Source of the DNA: Manduca sexta
Taxonomy: Eukaryota > Arthropoda > Insecta > Lepidoptera > Sphingidae
Length of the DNA stretch: 64,000 bases
Assembly: GCF_014839805.1 (NCBI RefSeq)
Contig: NC_051136.1
Coordinates: 2,356,001-2,420,000 of the forward strand
Reading direction: 5' to 3'
The translations under genes were made by a program, and so were the position numbers. The notes beneath the pieces were generated by a model. The model had not been told where the DNA came from, searched no databases, and saw only the letters and a list, made by a program, of their open reading frames with translations. This document shows, one piece after another, positions 12,244 to 25,340 of this stretch (positions are counted from its first letter, which is position 1; each line of letters begins with the position of its first letter).

Positions 12244-15200
12244 TTAGATCATAATATATTGAATAGTGTTGTATAAAGTATAGAAGAATTTAAATACAAC
12301 ATAACCAAATATAGCGAAGTATAAGATATTACCAATTTTGAACCAAAATTGCATTTTCACGCCTTTTTTAGTGTTTTTTAAATTATCTTTGATGAGGTAT
12401 TTACGAAGGCCAAGGCAATAGGTCATGAGGTAGTCCTCATGAAGAAGAGGTTTAATATTAAAGTTGAACAGGACTTTATCTGTTGTGGACAGCCTGTTGT
12501 ACATGTCGACGGTGTTGTCATCCTTGAAGATCCACTCGTTGGTAAAAAAAAACGACAGGACCAACGTTGTCTTGTAAATTTTAGTATATACTTTCACAAC
12601 CCTGGAATAAAACACATTGAACACTTTAAGAAGTATTTTTGGAATTAATAATCGAATTTTTCAGTGTTAGTGTGTCACTGTGATATTATTTAATAAATGT
12701 GTTTCTTAAAAATGAAGCAAATTTATGGCGGAGCATGCGCGCCGCACATTATAGCGAGCATGCTTCGCCACGTTACATATTAATAATTATATAAAATGCT
12801 ATCTCGTTAATAATTTAATACAAACCAAGGATTTAGAAGAAGAAAACATAATGTGGTATCATTAGATATTAGGTGATAATAATAATGAAAATAACTAATG
12901 AAGTGCTTAGACAGTAGATTCGAGAAGTAATGAAGGAGTTCATAGTTCTTTCTTTTTTCTTGTGCTTTATTCTAAGTGATGATTTTTGATCAATTGCGTT
13001 GGTGGTATTTGGTGATATTTGTACATTATTATAAAACATGGCAATATCTATGCTGACGCAAGTGCCCGTATTACTACTTATTACTACTTTTCTTAATTAC
13101 TAAGTTAGTGTAACATCATATTACATACTTAGTTTATATTATTTTTTACTTATTTCTATGCGTTACATCTTTTACTATTTTCTTACAGTATTCTATGAAC
13201 TTATCTCTACTTTCCTTATTTTCTATTATTTTACTTAAGTTCTTAAGGCTAATTTCTTCATCTATCTCGCTTTCCAGGTCTGTTCGGCTGCGCAGATACA
13301 CGGGGCACTCGGTCAGCAAGTGGGTCACATTCTCATTGTTCTCAGGGTCACAGATGCATGACGGGTTCTCTTTGCATTTAAATCGGTGAAAGTACTCGGA
13401 GAACCCGTCATGCCCCGTTAACACCTGCGTCATGAGTGGATCCGTCGGAATTTTCTTCACTAGCCGGTATGCCTCTGCAGCGCTCGGGAAAAAGAGTTTG
13501 GATCTCCCGTTCCATTCCTCAGCCGACTCAAACCGTATCTGTCGTTTGAGAAATGAGACAGGACAGCTGTCATAATTGGGCCTTATTTTAAGATGAAGTG
13601 CAGCTTCCTTCGCGAGCTCGTCTGCTCGTTCGTTTCCCTCCATTCCTGCGTGAGCTTTTATCCAGAATATTTGAATTATTTTGTTTTGTTCCTTGATAGT
13701 TCTTAAGTTTTTCCGTATTCTGAGCTCTAGGGGATGGAGGGAAACACTGTCTGAAACAGTCTCCAGTGCTGCTCTCGAGTTGCTCAGGATGATGCACTTC
13801 ACTGTCGCGCTCTTAATCGCCTCTACCACCGCACGATTCAAGGCCAACAGCTCCGCTTGGTAGACCGTGCACGAGGAATCAAGCTTCATCTTCTTCGTTT
13901 TCGTCTCGGCGGCGTTTTCCCATATCGAGATTGCCGCTCCGACTTTGTCGTCAATTTTACTTCCATCCGTATATATGATGAGGCCTTGGTTGGTGGTCGC
14001 ATGACTGACTTCTGTACGATCCGTGAAGCATCGGTACCTTATTGCGCTTCTCTGTGCCGGATGCTCAAGCTCTCCGAATGCCATAGATCGTTCCACCTCC
14101 CGATCTCCTATCACTCGCTGAGAGAAGCCCCTTTTCATTTCGTACAGGGAGACATTCACCCTTGCGGAATATCGAGGGGTAATATCCCAGCGAGTAGCAG
14201 GGCCGAGTTTAGTAAAACGGTCCTGTAGGCCCTCGTGAGCTTCTGCGTAAAACCTCTGTACGACAGCGAGCTGCTTCCTAACTCCGAGTTTTCGTGAGGC
14301 TGGGGCCCACACACTAGCACCGTATAAAATTACTCCACCACAGCCGTCTATAGCAGCTCTATAACTTTTGCCCCAGTCCCCACTGCAACCTTGCCGCCCG
14401 GAATAATTGGTTGTAGAAGGCGACTGCCTTTCTACAGACCTCGGAAATGTGGGTGTTAAAAGTCAGTCCGCTGTCGATGGTAACTCCCAGAATCTTTATT
14501 TCCTTTTCGAGGCCAATGTCAACGCCTCCCATGTGGAAGAAGGAGGATGGCCAGCAGTTGAGCCAGCGTTGGTGGCTGTGTTGATGGCAAGGAGTGCGTC
14601 TATTGAGATGAGGAGTAGGATGCAGGATGACTGGAAGGAGGATAAAGGAGTGTAGATAGTACCTAGTGTAATTGTTAGTGTTTCTTTTTTTTTTTTTTAA
14701 AACCTTTGGACGGTATACTGGTTCCTCCCAGCTTAACGACTGCAGGAAGCCAAGGGAAGTGAGGAGGGAAAAGAAGAGAGGACTAGGGAAGGGAAGGAAG
14801 GAGGATTGGAGAAGAGGGAATTGTGTTTTCACAATGTAAATCGGTGGTCACTGCAAATAATTTGTACATTATGCAAAGTTTGTTCTGTTTGTTTGAGCAA
14901 AGTAGAGTGCGTAGTGCAGCGTCCGTGGTACTAGTACTATGTTCCACAGTATGTACATAAATATAAAACATCGACAAAACTGGTGTAGTTCATTGGGACA
15001 GTAATAATTATTGCCAGTGATATGCTAGTTGGTTTGCACATATGCGAATGTGAATGTGTTATTATTAGTCACATTCGTAGAAGGTCTTATTCATGGCTTC
15101 AGTAGTGAGAAAAACATCCCGGGGCTAACGTAGCTCCGGGGGGCAGGGCCGAGGGGAGGTGAAATAGTACAGTGTTTGTCCAGGCGCTGGCGGCCAGCGT

Positions 15201-18200
15201 GCACGCTTGTATGGCACGTTTTTGTGCCAGTTCCGATAGTGCCTGGCTATATTAAAGTGTTTAATAACCCTACCACAAAGTATGCACTGAGTAATAGGTG
15301 TGTCTGATGTTGGTGTTGGCGTGTTAGTTGGAATTGGTGTTAGTGTACACGGAGGTGGTGCTTCGAGAGTTGGAGTGGGGTAAATGTTATCATTGTTAGC
15401 ATTGTGGGTACGGCTGTCCCCGCAGTGCTTGTGGTGTCGCTGTCGCTGGTATCTCTTGTTGCTGCGGGGTGCAGCATGCCGGCATGTGGTATACTGGGTA
15501 TGTGTGCAAGGGTGGTAGCGGTGTGATTATATTTGTACTGTATATACTTGTCTGTGATTGTGTTGTTACATGTTCAGAAAGAGGGTTAGCATTAGGGTAG
15601 TTTTCAGGGTGGATGATTCACTGGTGTGTGGCGGGGGAGAAGAGTTGTAACAGTCGTACTGTTCTCCGTACGGATTGGCCAGTAGTTCAGCCAGCGTTGA
15701 TGGCTGTGTTCATGGCAAGGAGTGTGTCCATTGAGATATGGGGAAGGATGCAGTATGTCTGGATGGAGGGGCAGGAGTATAAGTAGTGCTTGGTTCGGGA
15801 TATCTGGGAAAGTGGGGTGTACTAGTGAGGTTGTTAATTGTATTCTGTTGTTCTGTAACTATGTTCTCCAGTTGTGCCAGTCGGAGCTCCAGCTCATAAG
15901 TGTTAGAGTTTTTTTTTTCTCCTTGTTTGGTTCTGTATTGTTGGTGTGTGTGTCGCCGAGGAGTGAGAGTTGTATGAGTGTAAGCCGTTGGAGGAGGTTG
16001 GTCCTCGCATTGGTGCAACGCCTACCCCCTCCGCCTAATAGTGTAATAGTGTAGATGTGTGGGGATCTTCCGGACGGGCAAAGCTACGGCATAGCAATGT
16101 TTTCATTTGCCCGTCGTCGGTCCCCCCAAGTGGAGTGTACAGGTTATTATGTAGTGTGAGTTAGTGTGGTGAGTATAGTGTGCTAGTGGTCGAATAGTGT
16201 TGGTGTGTTCTTTATTTACAGATACAAGTTTTTTCACAATTAAGGTTTGTATACATTCTACTACAAGTGTTAGTGTTAGGTTCATTACAGCGTCAACGTA
16301 AAAGTTTATATTAATAATATTGTGTGACACTGCAGGAAAATCCTCAGAAAAAATTAGGGTGAGAATAATTTTCTCTGTATGGGTTTGAATAAGATGTGTT
16401 TTATAATTAACTAGTTGACCCGACAGACATTGTCCTGTCTTAACTATGTATGCACGCGCGCATTCTGTCGATCGCTGACAGTTATTTCAAAGCACTGACA
16501 GTTATGTTAAATTAATATTGTCGTTAAGATTTCTTAAATTTTCCCGCGCGATTTTGTGAATTTTTTCTATCATAAGAACCTTCTCCTGACAATAATAAAC
16601 ATAACAAAAAAAATATAGTGAAATCGGTTCAGCCGTTCACGCGTGATAGCGTGACCAAGAGAAATAGGGATTCATTTTTATATATATAGACAAGAACGGA
16701 ACAAAATAATAACTTTTAACAAAAGAAAAACTGCCTCCAAAACCGTATACGTTTTAATAAGAAATAATTAAAACCCAAGCAACGTAACCTTCTATACAAT
16801 TCGTGTTTTTATGTTTATATGCACATTTAATATTTTAGAATCGGTGCCCATTTTAAATTTCCAGCTAAGATAAGTAACAAACAAATAAACAGAAATAAAT
16901 TCTCCAAAAAAATATTTAATGAGCATTTTACTTCTCACTTATATTCTTCCTTTGTAACTTATGTAGTTGAGTACATATGTTGTTGGCTTTTCTTGTGTTA
17001 TATTATGTCAGTTTGAATTCTGCAATGATATTTAATGCCGGGAGTTTAAGGCGGTCCTATATTACGTTGTTGTTAGAAGCTATCCTGAAATACCTTATCT
17101 TGAATGTGGTTCTTTCATTTATTTTTTTTGATAAGTGGGAATCAAAAAATATGTAAGTACTAAGTGTATATCTCTGATTTTTAAGATCTGTAGTATATAT
17201 TCGTAGTACGTAAGTAGTGACATCTAGTTACCTAGACTTCGCTAGTGCACCGCAAGTAGTATATTATAAAGGTGTAGTTCGGCGAGGTGGGACCGAATGC
17301 GCAAGGTCATTTGCTGTTGGGAGCGTCTTAATTTGGAATTGCTTTAGAAGAACATTGTAAATAGAATTAATCAAAAATATAATAATTTTTTCAAGTTATG
17401 ATTTTTGAACCAATGCTTCGTTTATGTTTATATTATCTACACTCTGTATTCGAGTACTTCCATTGTGGTTAGTTATAATCCCATAAATGCTCATAGTGAT
17501 TTCATTATGAATATTGATTTTCGATAGTAATATCTATAGCGTTCATATTAATTTTCATTCATAAAGTAGTTATTTTTTATCAAACTTACGAAGGTATTCC
17601 CTCAGGCAGTTTCAGTCGCAATAAAAAGACCAATTTGTGTCAACAATATAAGCAGGTATATAGTGCAGTATCCAGAAAAGAAGCCAGAACATGAATTTGT
17701 TACTGGTTTCCATACTCCAACAATACCAAACAGATTTAGGAGAGACGAGAGACTTCATTCGTTCAGAGCGGAGGATTTTGATGCCAGCATCTGGAATATA
17801 ATAGAAAAAATCGGCTTCATTATATGGTTTAATTATTCCATTTATCCTTGTAACTAATGCTCTTGGTTATAAGTTTGGACCCATCCTACGGGGTTTAAGC
17901 TTGCATCAATCTTAATAATTTAATTGTTTGAGTCGATAATGATTTTTCACACTACACTATTTTAAGTGAAATAATTTACCATACCGATATTAAACTTGGA
18001 TCCGCTGCTGATAGTGTAGACTTTGAGTTGTTTGTCGTCATTGTCGTGTCTGTTGCGAGTCTCCAAAGCAGATGCGATGACAACATTGGTGACGAAATCA
18101 GCTGGCGCCGTGCATGTATCTATGTTTCGTTTAAGGAGTACATGAGATAGTCCAATTATAGCGCATAAAGACCACTGAAATTAGAAAGCCATATGTCCCG

Positions 18201-19068
18201 CTTTAGCCATCAAAGGGGTGCAAAGGTACAACTGCAGCACCTGAACATCAATGAAGTTATTGTTTAAGATTATTATTCCAGTGTGAGTAGGGACGAGTCT
18301 ACCACCATAGTGGTTTAGATTTTTAACAAATCGAAACTTACAATCCGGAAATTTACATAGTAATTAATTGAGATTGGTCTGAGCTGACTAGTTGGCGATA
18401 AGCTCTCCCTAAAATAATACTATTTATTCGTACAACATATTGAGCTCCACATTAACAATGCCACACAAAAATTAATGACAGGGTACAAAAATAAGTACTA
18501 AATAAAGGGTTCAGGCAACGAGCATCACATGATAGTGTCAAAAAGGTTTCAGTTTTATCACAGAATGGCGGCTAAGGTGTGTCTAAAACTGGCTGTCACC
18601 TGCAACCTCATTTAGTAGATGTTTACTCACGGATCATAATCGAAGAATAAAAAATCAATAATAAAATAGCGAGAAAAGGAAGCATACAGAAAATATGATT
18701 ATCATTAAATGACTAACCCCAACGGCTCCGTAAACACAGGACGGGTCAATCCACCCGGGCGATGGTTCAGTATATGCACCTAAAACTAAAAAAAATTATA
18801 TAAGTCCATGATCGATTGTAGACCTCAGTGTGAAAGTACGCTTGAACGCACGCCATGCTGACTGCATATGTTTATAAAATTAAAGTTGTAAAAGTAATAA
18901 TGGCAACGGAATAAGTGCCCTATTTAATGTCTCGGTTACGGGATTATGTGAAATCATCCAGAGATTTCAGAGATTCATTTCATAGATGGTAAGCTATCCG
19001 GTGGCTTGAACTTCACCACTTTCTCTATTAGGGAAGTATCCACTTTATTTTCTATTTTAAATAAATAA

Positions 19069-19138
<70 letters not shown>

Positions 19139-21469
19139 CGAATTAAGAATACAAAGAAATGAAAACTTTGCGTATTTACCGATGGGTGGCCTTACTACAC
19201 AAGCTGGTATATCTCCGACGTTGCTGCGTACAAGTTCCTCCGTCACTGCTTTTGTGAACGTGTAAGTGTTCGGCCAACCGTCAATTAACCTGCAAACAGG
19301 TTGCATTCCGGTGCATGTGCATGATGGTAAAACTTCCTTTGGCTTTGCTAGTGGTCCGTTACCACCACGTAACTTGTTTTCATTTTTTGTCTTTGCCACA
19401 AATATGTATATCTCTACTCACTCCTTAGTGATCGAGACCAGCTTCTCATCTCCTACACTCTCTGCTATGCCTATTAAGGCATCCGGGTGTATTGGGCTGG
19501 TGTAGAACTGTTCCAACACTTCCGAGTTAATCCTGTCTCGAGTCGCTTGACAGAATGCGGTTGATACGTACGTCAATGATCTGGAAACATTTACATTAGC
19601 TCATCTTAGTTTATTTGAAGAAGTACTCAGAGATGTAATTACATTCAGCGAGTTTATTTCTACCCCAAAATGTACGTGTTAGTCAAGATGAGAACGGAAA
19701 TGATTGCCGGGACGAAGATCGCCGGCAAATCCAATCTTAAGACACACACCACTAACTTTTTGAAGTAATATTTGTATTGTCTATTAATATTATTCGTTTT
19801 AACGGGGAAATAAAATAATTACGTTACTATAAAAGATACGGTATTAAAGATATTGGTGACGGATATTTTTGTTTCCTCGTAAATTACTGGTCATGTTTCA
19901 GAAAAACAATAGTGCTCGATTATCAACAATAGCACCAGCCTTGAATTATATTAGCTAGAGAGCTATAAAAATATTTGCACCATACCTTAGCTTTTTACAC
20001 TGCTTCGCTAGAGCAAGTATTTCCCTGGTACCACGCACATTGATCAGAGTCGCTTTACGTAAAGTCTCGTCGAATCTAGTGGTAGCTGCCATGTGGAATA
20101 TAACATCAACCTGAAGAGAAAGATCTATTGTAATAATATACTATCAGAGATTGATAAACGACGTGGGTCTTTTGGGACTGTGAAGTAAATATGGATGTTG
20201 GAGCATCTGATGGAGACATGCACTTCAATTGTAATGTGAGTCTTGTACGGTAGAATTTTGAAGTAAAAGTCTAATAATGTAAATCGCATACTACCATTGT
20301 CCGAAACCTAAGCTATATTGTAAAGGCTATGAGAAGCAGTTTACCTCTTCGGCTATGGTGACCCAACATTGGACGCTAAGGCCGAGTTGTAATTCGGCCA
20401 CATCTCCTTCGACTGGTTCTATTTTATTCCCAAAATCTGGATTAGTTTCGCGAAGGGTATCAAATACCTGAAAACATAATATCATTTTTCATCATTACTT
20501 TATTGGATAGAAATCCGTGGTTTTAATGCTTCATGTTTGTTTACTTTTAATATCATTCCTGGTATCAGACTTTAATTTAAATTAATCAGCACTTTTATTG
20601 TTTCAAACAACGCTAATCACACTGCAGGCTGGATAATGATTTTTTTTTAAATATTAAACCAAAATCTATGGTATTTTTAAGCGACGCGAACAAAAAAGAT
20701 TCCCCATTTCGTAAATTTCGTAAGATGCTAGTGATGCGATGTTTAACAGTGTGGTGACTTAAAAAAAAATAAGTTCTTCAATTGGACATCGCGTGAGATC
20801 TTTGGTCTAAGCGCGAGGCCTCTAATGTCCAAAATACTGCTGCGGTGGCGTAGCTGTACAGCACGCGCAGCACGATTATCGCTTTGAAGGTTTGTGTTCG
20901 AATCTGTATCAACAGGTCATCATATTGAGTTTTTCTGCTTAATTTCAAACCGTAACTAAGCATTTGTACTCTAAACCAAAATATTTAGAATATCCTATAT
21001 AGTCTAAAGTCACTTAAAACCTTTGATATCTTACGTGGTCTATTAGAGCACGATTGTTTAAGTATCTAATTTAAGTACTTACACAATCTTTTAGTAAAGC
21101 ACTGATTCTTTCTTTACTTGACATTCCCTTTTTCGGTCTTGATAAGACATAAATCTTTTTCACATCACAAGATCTGGAAATAAATTGACCTACTGTAATA
21201 TTTTATTTCTCAAAGTTATGGTTTATCGACTGTCATTTTATACTATCAGAGTGGAACTATGATGCTTTTGGATGAATTAGGTTGTTTTTGCTTTATTACC
21301 TGATCAGTTTCTCGATGAGCAGTTTCCCGAGAAAGCCGGTGCCTCCAGTGACGAAGGCCGTCGTGCCGCTGAAGAACCGCTGTATCTCCGAGTCACCGCG
21401 AGCTGCCGCTTCCAGGATCGGCTTTTGACGCGCTTTCGCTTCTTCCATTAAAACTTCTGCGGGATCCAT
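12244..21469 (-). CDS. Fatty acyl-CoA reductase, copy 2 (FAR-2), frameshifted in exon 9
   Basis: Coding exons in transcript order: 21300-21469, 21083-21173, 20345-20467, 19986-20110, 19422-19580, 19180-19289, 18718-18779, 17985-18174, 17590-17790, 12244-12601. Exon 1 has TGGTGFLG, exon 6 the catalytic YTFTK, and exon 10 the FAR C-terminal domain (TNEWIFKDDN, FNFNIKPL, LGLRKYLIKDN) ending in a hydrophobic segment that probably anchors the protein in ER or peroxisome membrane. Splice sites and phases agree with the other copies. Exon 9 is 201 bases instead of 199: two extra bases near 17633-17642 shift the frame and give TGA at 17612-17614, truncating after about 400 residues and removing the C-terminal domain. 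Exon 10 stays open in its proper frame. This is either a recent pseudogene or a consensus error. The exon 9-10 intron is ~5 kb of retroelement sequence. Confidence 0.85.
13146..14545 (-). pseudogene. 5'-truncated LINE ORF2: RT thumb plus RNase H (I/R1 superfamily type)
   Basis: A 388-residue open frame (14312-13146) holds an RNase H domain: IIYTDGSK, YQAELLAL, SNSRAALE and KAHAGMEGNERADELA. A C-terminal zinc-knuckle-like pattern follows (CICDP...HLLTECPVY). Upstream, in another frame at about 14520-14370, KILGVTIDSGLTFNTHI is the end of the reverse transcriptase region; an in-frame TAG near 14358 and a frame change separate the two. The third RNase H acidic position, normally SDSRAAL, reads SNS, so catalysis is likely lost. 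The element lies in the exon 9-10 intron of FAR-2, on the same strand as the gene. Confidence 0.75.
14546..16330 (-). repeat. LINE ORF1-like debris with internal repeat, in FAR-2 intron
   Basis: On the minus strand 16018-15710 reads as a proline/threonine-rich peptide with a short coiled coil (ELELRLAQLENIVTEQQNT). Further along, at about 15285-15190, QCILCGRVIK followed by RHYRNWH forms a C2H2-type finger, as seen in N-terminal parts of some LINE proteins. Stops interrupt it. Two ~100-base blocks (14559-14655 and 15672-15785) resemble each other. A poly-T of 14 lies at 14685-14698 and a purine-rich tract at 14745-14820. No intact protein can be supported. Confidence 0.45.
16411..16690 (-). 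mobile_element. Helitron-like non-autonomous element, 280 bp
   Basis: Read on the minus strand it begins TCTATATATATAAAAATGAA and ends GTCGGGTCAACTAG followed by T, the TC...CTAG pattern of Helitrons inserting between A and T. The sequence matches the outer parts of the nested Helitron at 41045-42825. It serves as the empty site for the two insertions in that copy. Confidence 0.65.
19065..19136. repeat. (AT)n microsatellite
   Basis: About 35 AT units follow a short AAAT repeat in the exon 6-7 intron of FAR-2. FAR-1, FAR-3 and FAR-4 lack the long run at this point. Confidence 0.95.
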
Positions 21470-22339
21470 TACTGCGATTTCTTGGAAAATCGAATCAAAA
21501 AGTTGATTTTGAATGCAGAATAGAGTGCCTATATTCTACAGATCGACGGTCCCTACGCATATACGGTTATGTTGGAAATTGCTAGAGCGTATCGCTACGC
21601 ACATATACATTTACAAAAAATTAAAAAATGTGAAGCTGTTTAATAGATATTCAAGACTTATACTGGTGTGTATAGCTTATAATGTATGTCTGCGGTATTA
21701 CAATACCGCAGAATTTGAAAACTACAGCTCTCAAACGATAGGACCGATTTTGATGCGTTTTTTTTTGTCAAAAATGTATGTGCTCGATATGGTTCTTAGC
21801 TATAATTTATAAAGATCAATGTAAGTGTGGGAAGATCATCTGTTCATTTCTCTTCCACTTCCACAAGTTTAATTGATTTGAAAATTGCTGTACCGATACT
21901 TCGATGATATTTACAACAGACGGCAACTTTGCCATTAATTTATGGTAAGATGAAATGAGACACGAGATGGTATTTGGTCTGATTTATTCTATGTACAAAT
22001 GGTGCTTATATACTAATGTGGTACGTGAGTTAACACTCATCCAAGCATCTAAGTGATATAATGTGCGACGCTGCTGCTACAGCAACCTTGTGCTGATGCT
22101 GGAGCATCAAGTACTTAGTGTGCCGTACCTATGCTATAATCAATTTCGCGGAATCCTGCGACATACTGGACTGGATAAAGACGCGGGATCCCAGAATATC
22201 AGGATATCGGTATAGTGCGATTAGAAACCCTACACGCAACGTTATTAAGGCTCATTATTTATATAAATTGAGGACAATAATTCACAAACAGTTTAGCATA
22301 ATTTGAATCATATTAAAACTGTACTGAAATCAGTTTATA
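21470..22339. promoter_or_regulatory. 5' flank of FAR-2
   Basis: The first ~105 bases upstream of the ATG match FAR-1 and FAR-3 closely, then similarity continues to about 22240. A ~140-base segment at 21935-22080 is not present in the FAR-1 or FAR-3 flank and looks like a separate insertion. No promoter motif could be fixed. Confidence 0.35.
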
Positions 22340-22600
22340 AACAAACTGCCTCGGGGGCGGAGTTGAATTACAATACGACTACAGTGCTGAGGTCTCGGGT
22401 TTGATTCCCGGATCAGGCAAAGTGAAATTAGGTTTTTCTACTCAGTATCAGTATTTCCATATATAGTACTTGGGTAATAAGTAAATAATGTTTCCTCGTT
22501 AGCCAGACGTTTTTGATACACACACACCTTTTACACACCTTTAGTACCGTGCACCTGCCAAAGCCACTGTAGCCCAAACTTCATAATGGCCCATCGTTGT
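22340..22600 (+). repeat. tRNA-derived SINE, family B
   Basis: The head contains GGCGGAGTTGAATTACAA and a B-box-like GGGTTTGATTCCC, followed by GGATCAGGCAAAGTGA and TTTTTCTACTCAGTATCAG. It is related to the copy at 2033-2172. Confidence 0.6.
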
Positions 22601-22772
22601 TACCTGTGTTGGGAGCATGCGCTGACAAACTTTCAGTTTTTATAAAATAACGAAGGTCTGGAGTTCACGGTGCTCTATTACGGCAAATCTAAAGAAAACG
22701 GGGCAATTGTTCAACCTAAATATTATTTTAATTTAAACTTGGGTTTGGGAGTATATTAAATCAATAAGTAAA

Positions 22773-22812
<40 letters not shown>

Positions 22813-24064
22813 CCGTCATTACCGTCATTACCGTCTCATTAAAAAGTGAAGATAAACTATGATTAAATGACAAAATGGTAATTATTTCAGTTATTTTCCG
22901 AGTTATTTTCAACGACTTATATATTAACGTAATAATAGTCTTCAATATAAAGTTCTAGAGGTAAAAATAAAATATATATATCGATTTATTTATTATAAAA
23001 TTTTTAACGTTATAGCGAAGACCGCTAACATGTGAAAAACGTAAATATCAACGATAACTTCGTGAAAATATTTTTCAGATAAGAGCGCTGGTGCATGTTT
23101 CAAGACCTCTAGACTTACTGAGTGCTAAAGCATAAGCATTTGACAAATAACCTTTTATTTCGGTTAGGTAAGAAAATATTTAAGAGTTAATAAACATCTA
23201 TAAGAAAAAAAAAACAACGAAAATGTTATCAATGTCGCATCTCAAGAGTGACCGTGTGCGCGCGCGCATGTTCGTACATACGTACGTGTGTGCGTAATAT
23301 TACTCTGTATCTACATGTTCAATGTATAATATATAATGATACCGTCGGAAATTTTCCAAGTCATTATTGACAATAAGATGTTATTAGTCACAAAGAACAG
23401 AAACCAGCCAAAGATCTTACGCTTGAATATTTTCGACGAATGGTTTCTATTGTTCTAGAATAACATTAGCCCAAGTTAGCACCTGCCAGAGGGCGATAGA
23501 AAGGGCATCAAACTAAAAAAAATTAGAAGCACTGCAGATAAAAAAAAATTGAAGTCCAACTTATTTGAAGTTAAAACTTACCATCTAATCAGTATTATAA
23601 ATAATCACTTATTACTTTATTAAAGATTTTTCACTTTCCTCTATAAAATAATTTAAGAATCAAGCTATGTAGCTTGAAAGATTCCGAAACTAAATGAGTA
23701 ATTGACTTACTATTTTTTATTTAATAACGATTGTAAACGTAACTTACAGCAAAATAAAAAAAATAAAATAAAATAATATAAAATTACTTACAGCACGACG
23801 TAGCTGTGTACGAATGGCCAATGCTAGTACCTAATTATGAAAAAACGTGAATTTCCTTATTAGTATATTGAACGTAATGTATATTTATTAGCATACATTT
23901 AATAATTTTGACGGTCAGAATATATTGAGTATCGACCTGTAACCTACAAATAAACTTTTACCGTTTCTGTGCGTTACAACATAATAAATATTATTTGATT
24001 AGTTTTCATGTAGCTCTTGTCTGGTAATATAATGTACATTGTCTGCTTTGCTTTTTATTATGTA
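22601..24064. other. Intergenic flank of FAR-2, no gene recognised
   Basis: It holds a (TA)n microsatellite at 22777-22809, a short ACGT/GTGC-rich patch near 23255-23295, and from 23460 the upstream flank shared with FAR-1 and FAR-3 (AGCACCTGCCAGAGGGCGAT). No coding region is supported. Confidence 0.5.
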
Positions 24065-25052
24065 CTAGCTTCCGCCCGCAGCTTCGCCCGCGTGGATTTC
24101 GGGTTTCAAAAATGGAGAAGGTGCTCAATTTGTCGGGATGTTTTTTTTAATTTATGGTGGTATGCAGGTGGTCCGATTGTCCGGTCAGGGTCTGATGATG
24201 GGATCCTGGTGAAATCGAAGGAACTTTTAACCATTAAGGTTGCACACGAATTGACGGAAGCTTAAAAAATGGAGTAACTTCTCCCGTTTTCCCAACATTT
24301 TCCATCACTGCTATGCTCTTATTAATTGTAGCGTGATGAAAAGTATACTATAACCAGCTCAGGAGTATGAAAAATAATTGTACCAAGTTAAGTTAAAATC
24401 CGTCGAGTAGTTTTTGTTTCTATAACGGTTATACAGACAGACAGACAAAAATTTTACTAATTGCATTTTTGGCATCAGTGTCGATCCCTAATCACCCCCA
24501 GTTATCTTGGAAATATATTTCATGTACAGAATTGACCTCTCTACAGATTTATTATAAGTATAGATATGCAAAAGTAGCTCAAAAATTGTCCATAACGAAA
24601 ACATGCATTTTAAAGTAAGACAAAAGAAATAATATCGTGAAGCCAACCAAATAACTAATGATATATTAAATTTTGTGACTGTTCAATTTAGTCGGGTCCG
24701 CGATATCACTTTTGTTGAGTTTCAGAACGCAACATTACATTATTATATTCTGTGCTCCAACGCACACTGCTTTGATGTTAGGAACACACCTACATTGCTT
24801 AGACAACAGTGAACTTTATACAATAGCAATAAAGCTCAAATTGACTCTACGTATTAGTTACAAAACGTTTGTATGGGAAATAGAAAAATGCTGTTTTGAG
24901 GATTTTCCCGGCAATTATTCGAATTTTTCTCACCTTTTAAACCTTCCCTAGACCTCCACGAATAATTCAAGACCAAGATAAGATAAATCCGTTCAGCCGT
25001 TCTCGAGTTTTAGCGAGACTAACGAACAGCAATTCATTTTTATATATATAGA
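24065..25052 (-). mobile_element. Two abutting Helitron-like elements
   Basis: On the minus strand one terminus begins TCTATATATATAAAAATGAA at 25052. A second 5' terminus begins TCTATACTTATAATAAATCT at 24564, and a 3' terminus ends CGGGCGGAAGCTAG at 24065 followed by T, preceded by a GC-rich hairpin (GCCCGCAGCTTCGCCCGC on the plus strand). The flanks join in FAR-1 and FAR-3 without the insert (TTATTATGTA...CGCATGTGAG). No protein of Helitron type is encoded. Confidence 0.6.
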
Positions 25053-25280
25053 TTCATGATTAGTGAACGCATGTGAGAAAAAAATGTTTGGACTCGAAAA
25101 TGATATTTTATGGCGGAAATTTAGTTTGGAGTTGCTTTGGAACCACATTGTTATTAGAATTAAGCAAAGATATAATTTTTCTGTGAGGTTACGTTTTTAA
25201 ATAAGTTGCTCATATATAATTATGTTTTTTTTTAAATGATTGTTATAAACTGTACATATTGATTAGTTTTTGTCATGCCA

Positions 25281-25340
25281 ATATTAAAATTGGATCTGCT
25301 GCTGATAGTCTAGATTTTCAGTTGTGTGTCATGGAGTTCA
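25281..25340 (-). pseudogene. FAR exon 8 relic upstream of FAR-2 (short)
   Basis: Only the end of exon 8 remains: the minus strand carries the CTATCAGCAGCAGATCCAAT-type end (SSGS codons) next to the same flank as the longer relic at 7191-7376. The rest is deleted. Confidence 0.55.

Noticed and set aside
24712..24951. 79-codon frame at 24712-24951
   Set aside because: It lies within Helitron-like sequence and has no recognisable similarity or splice context.
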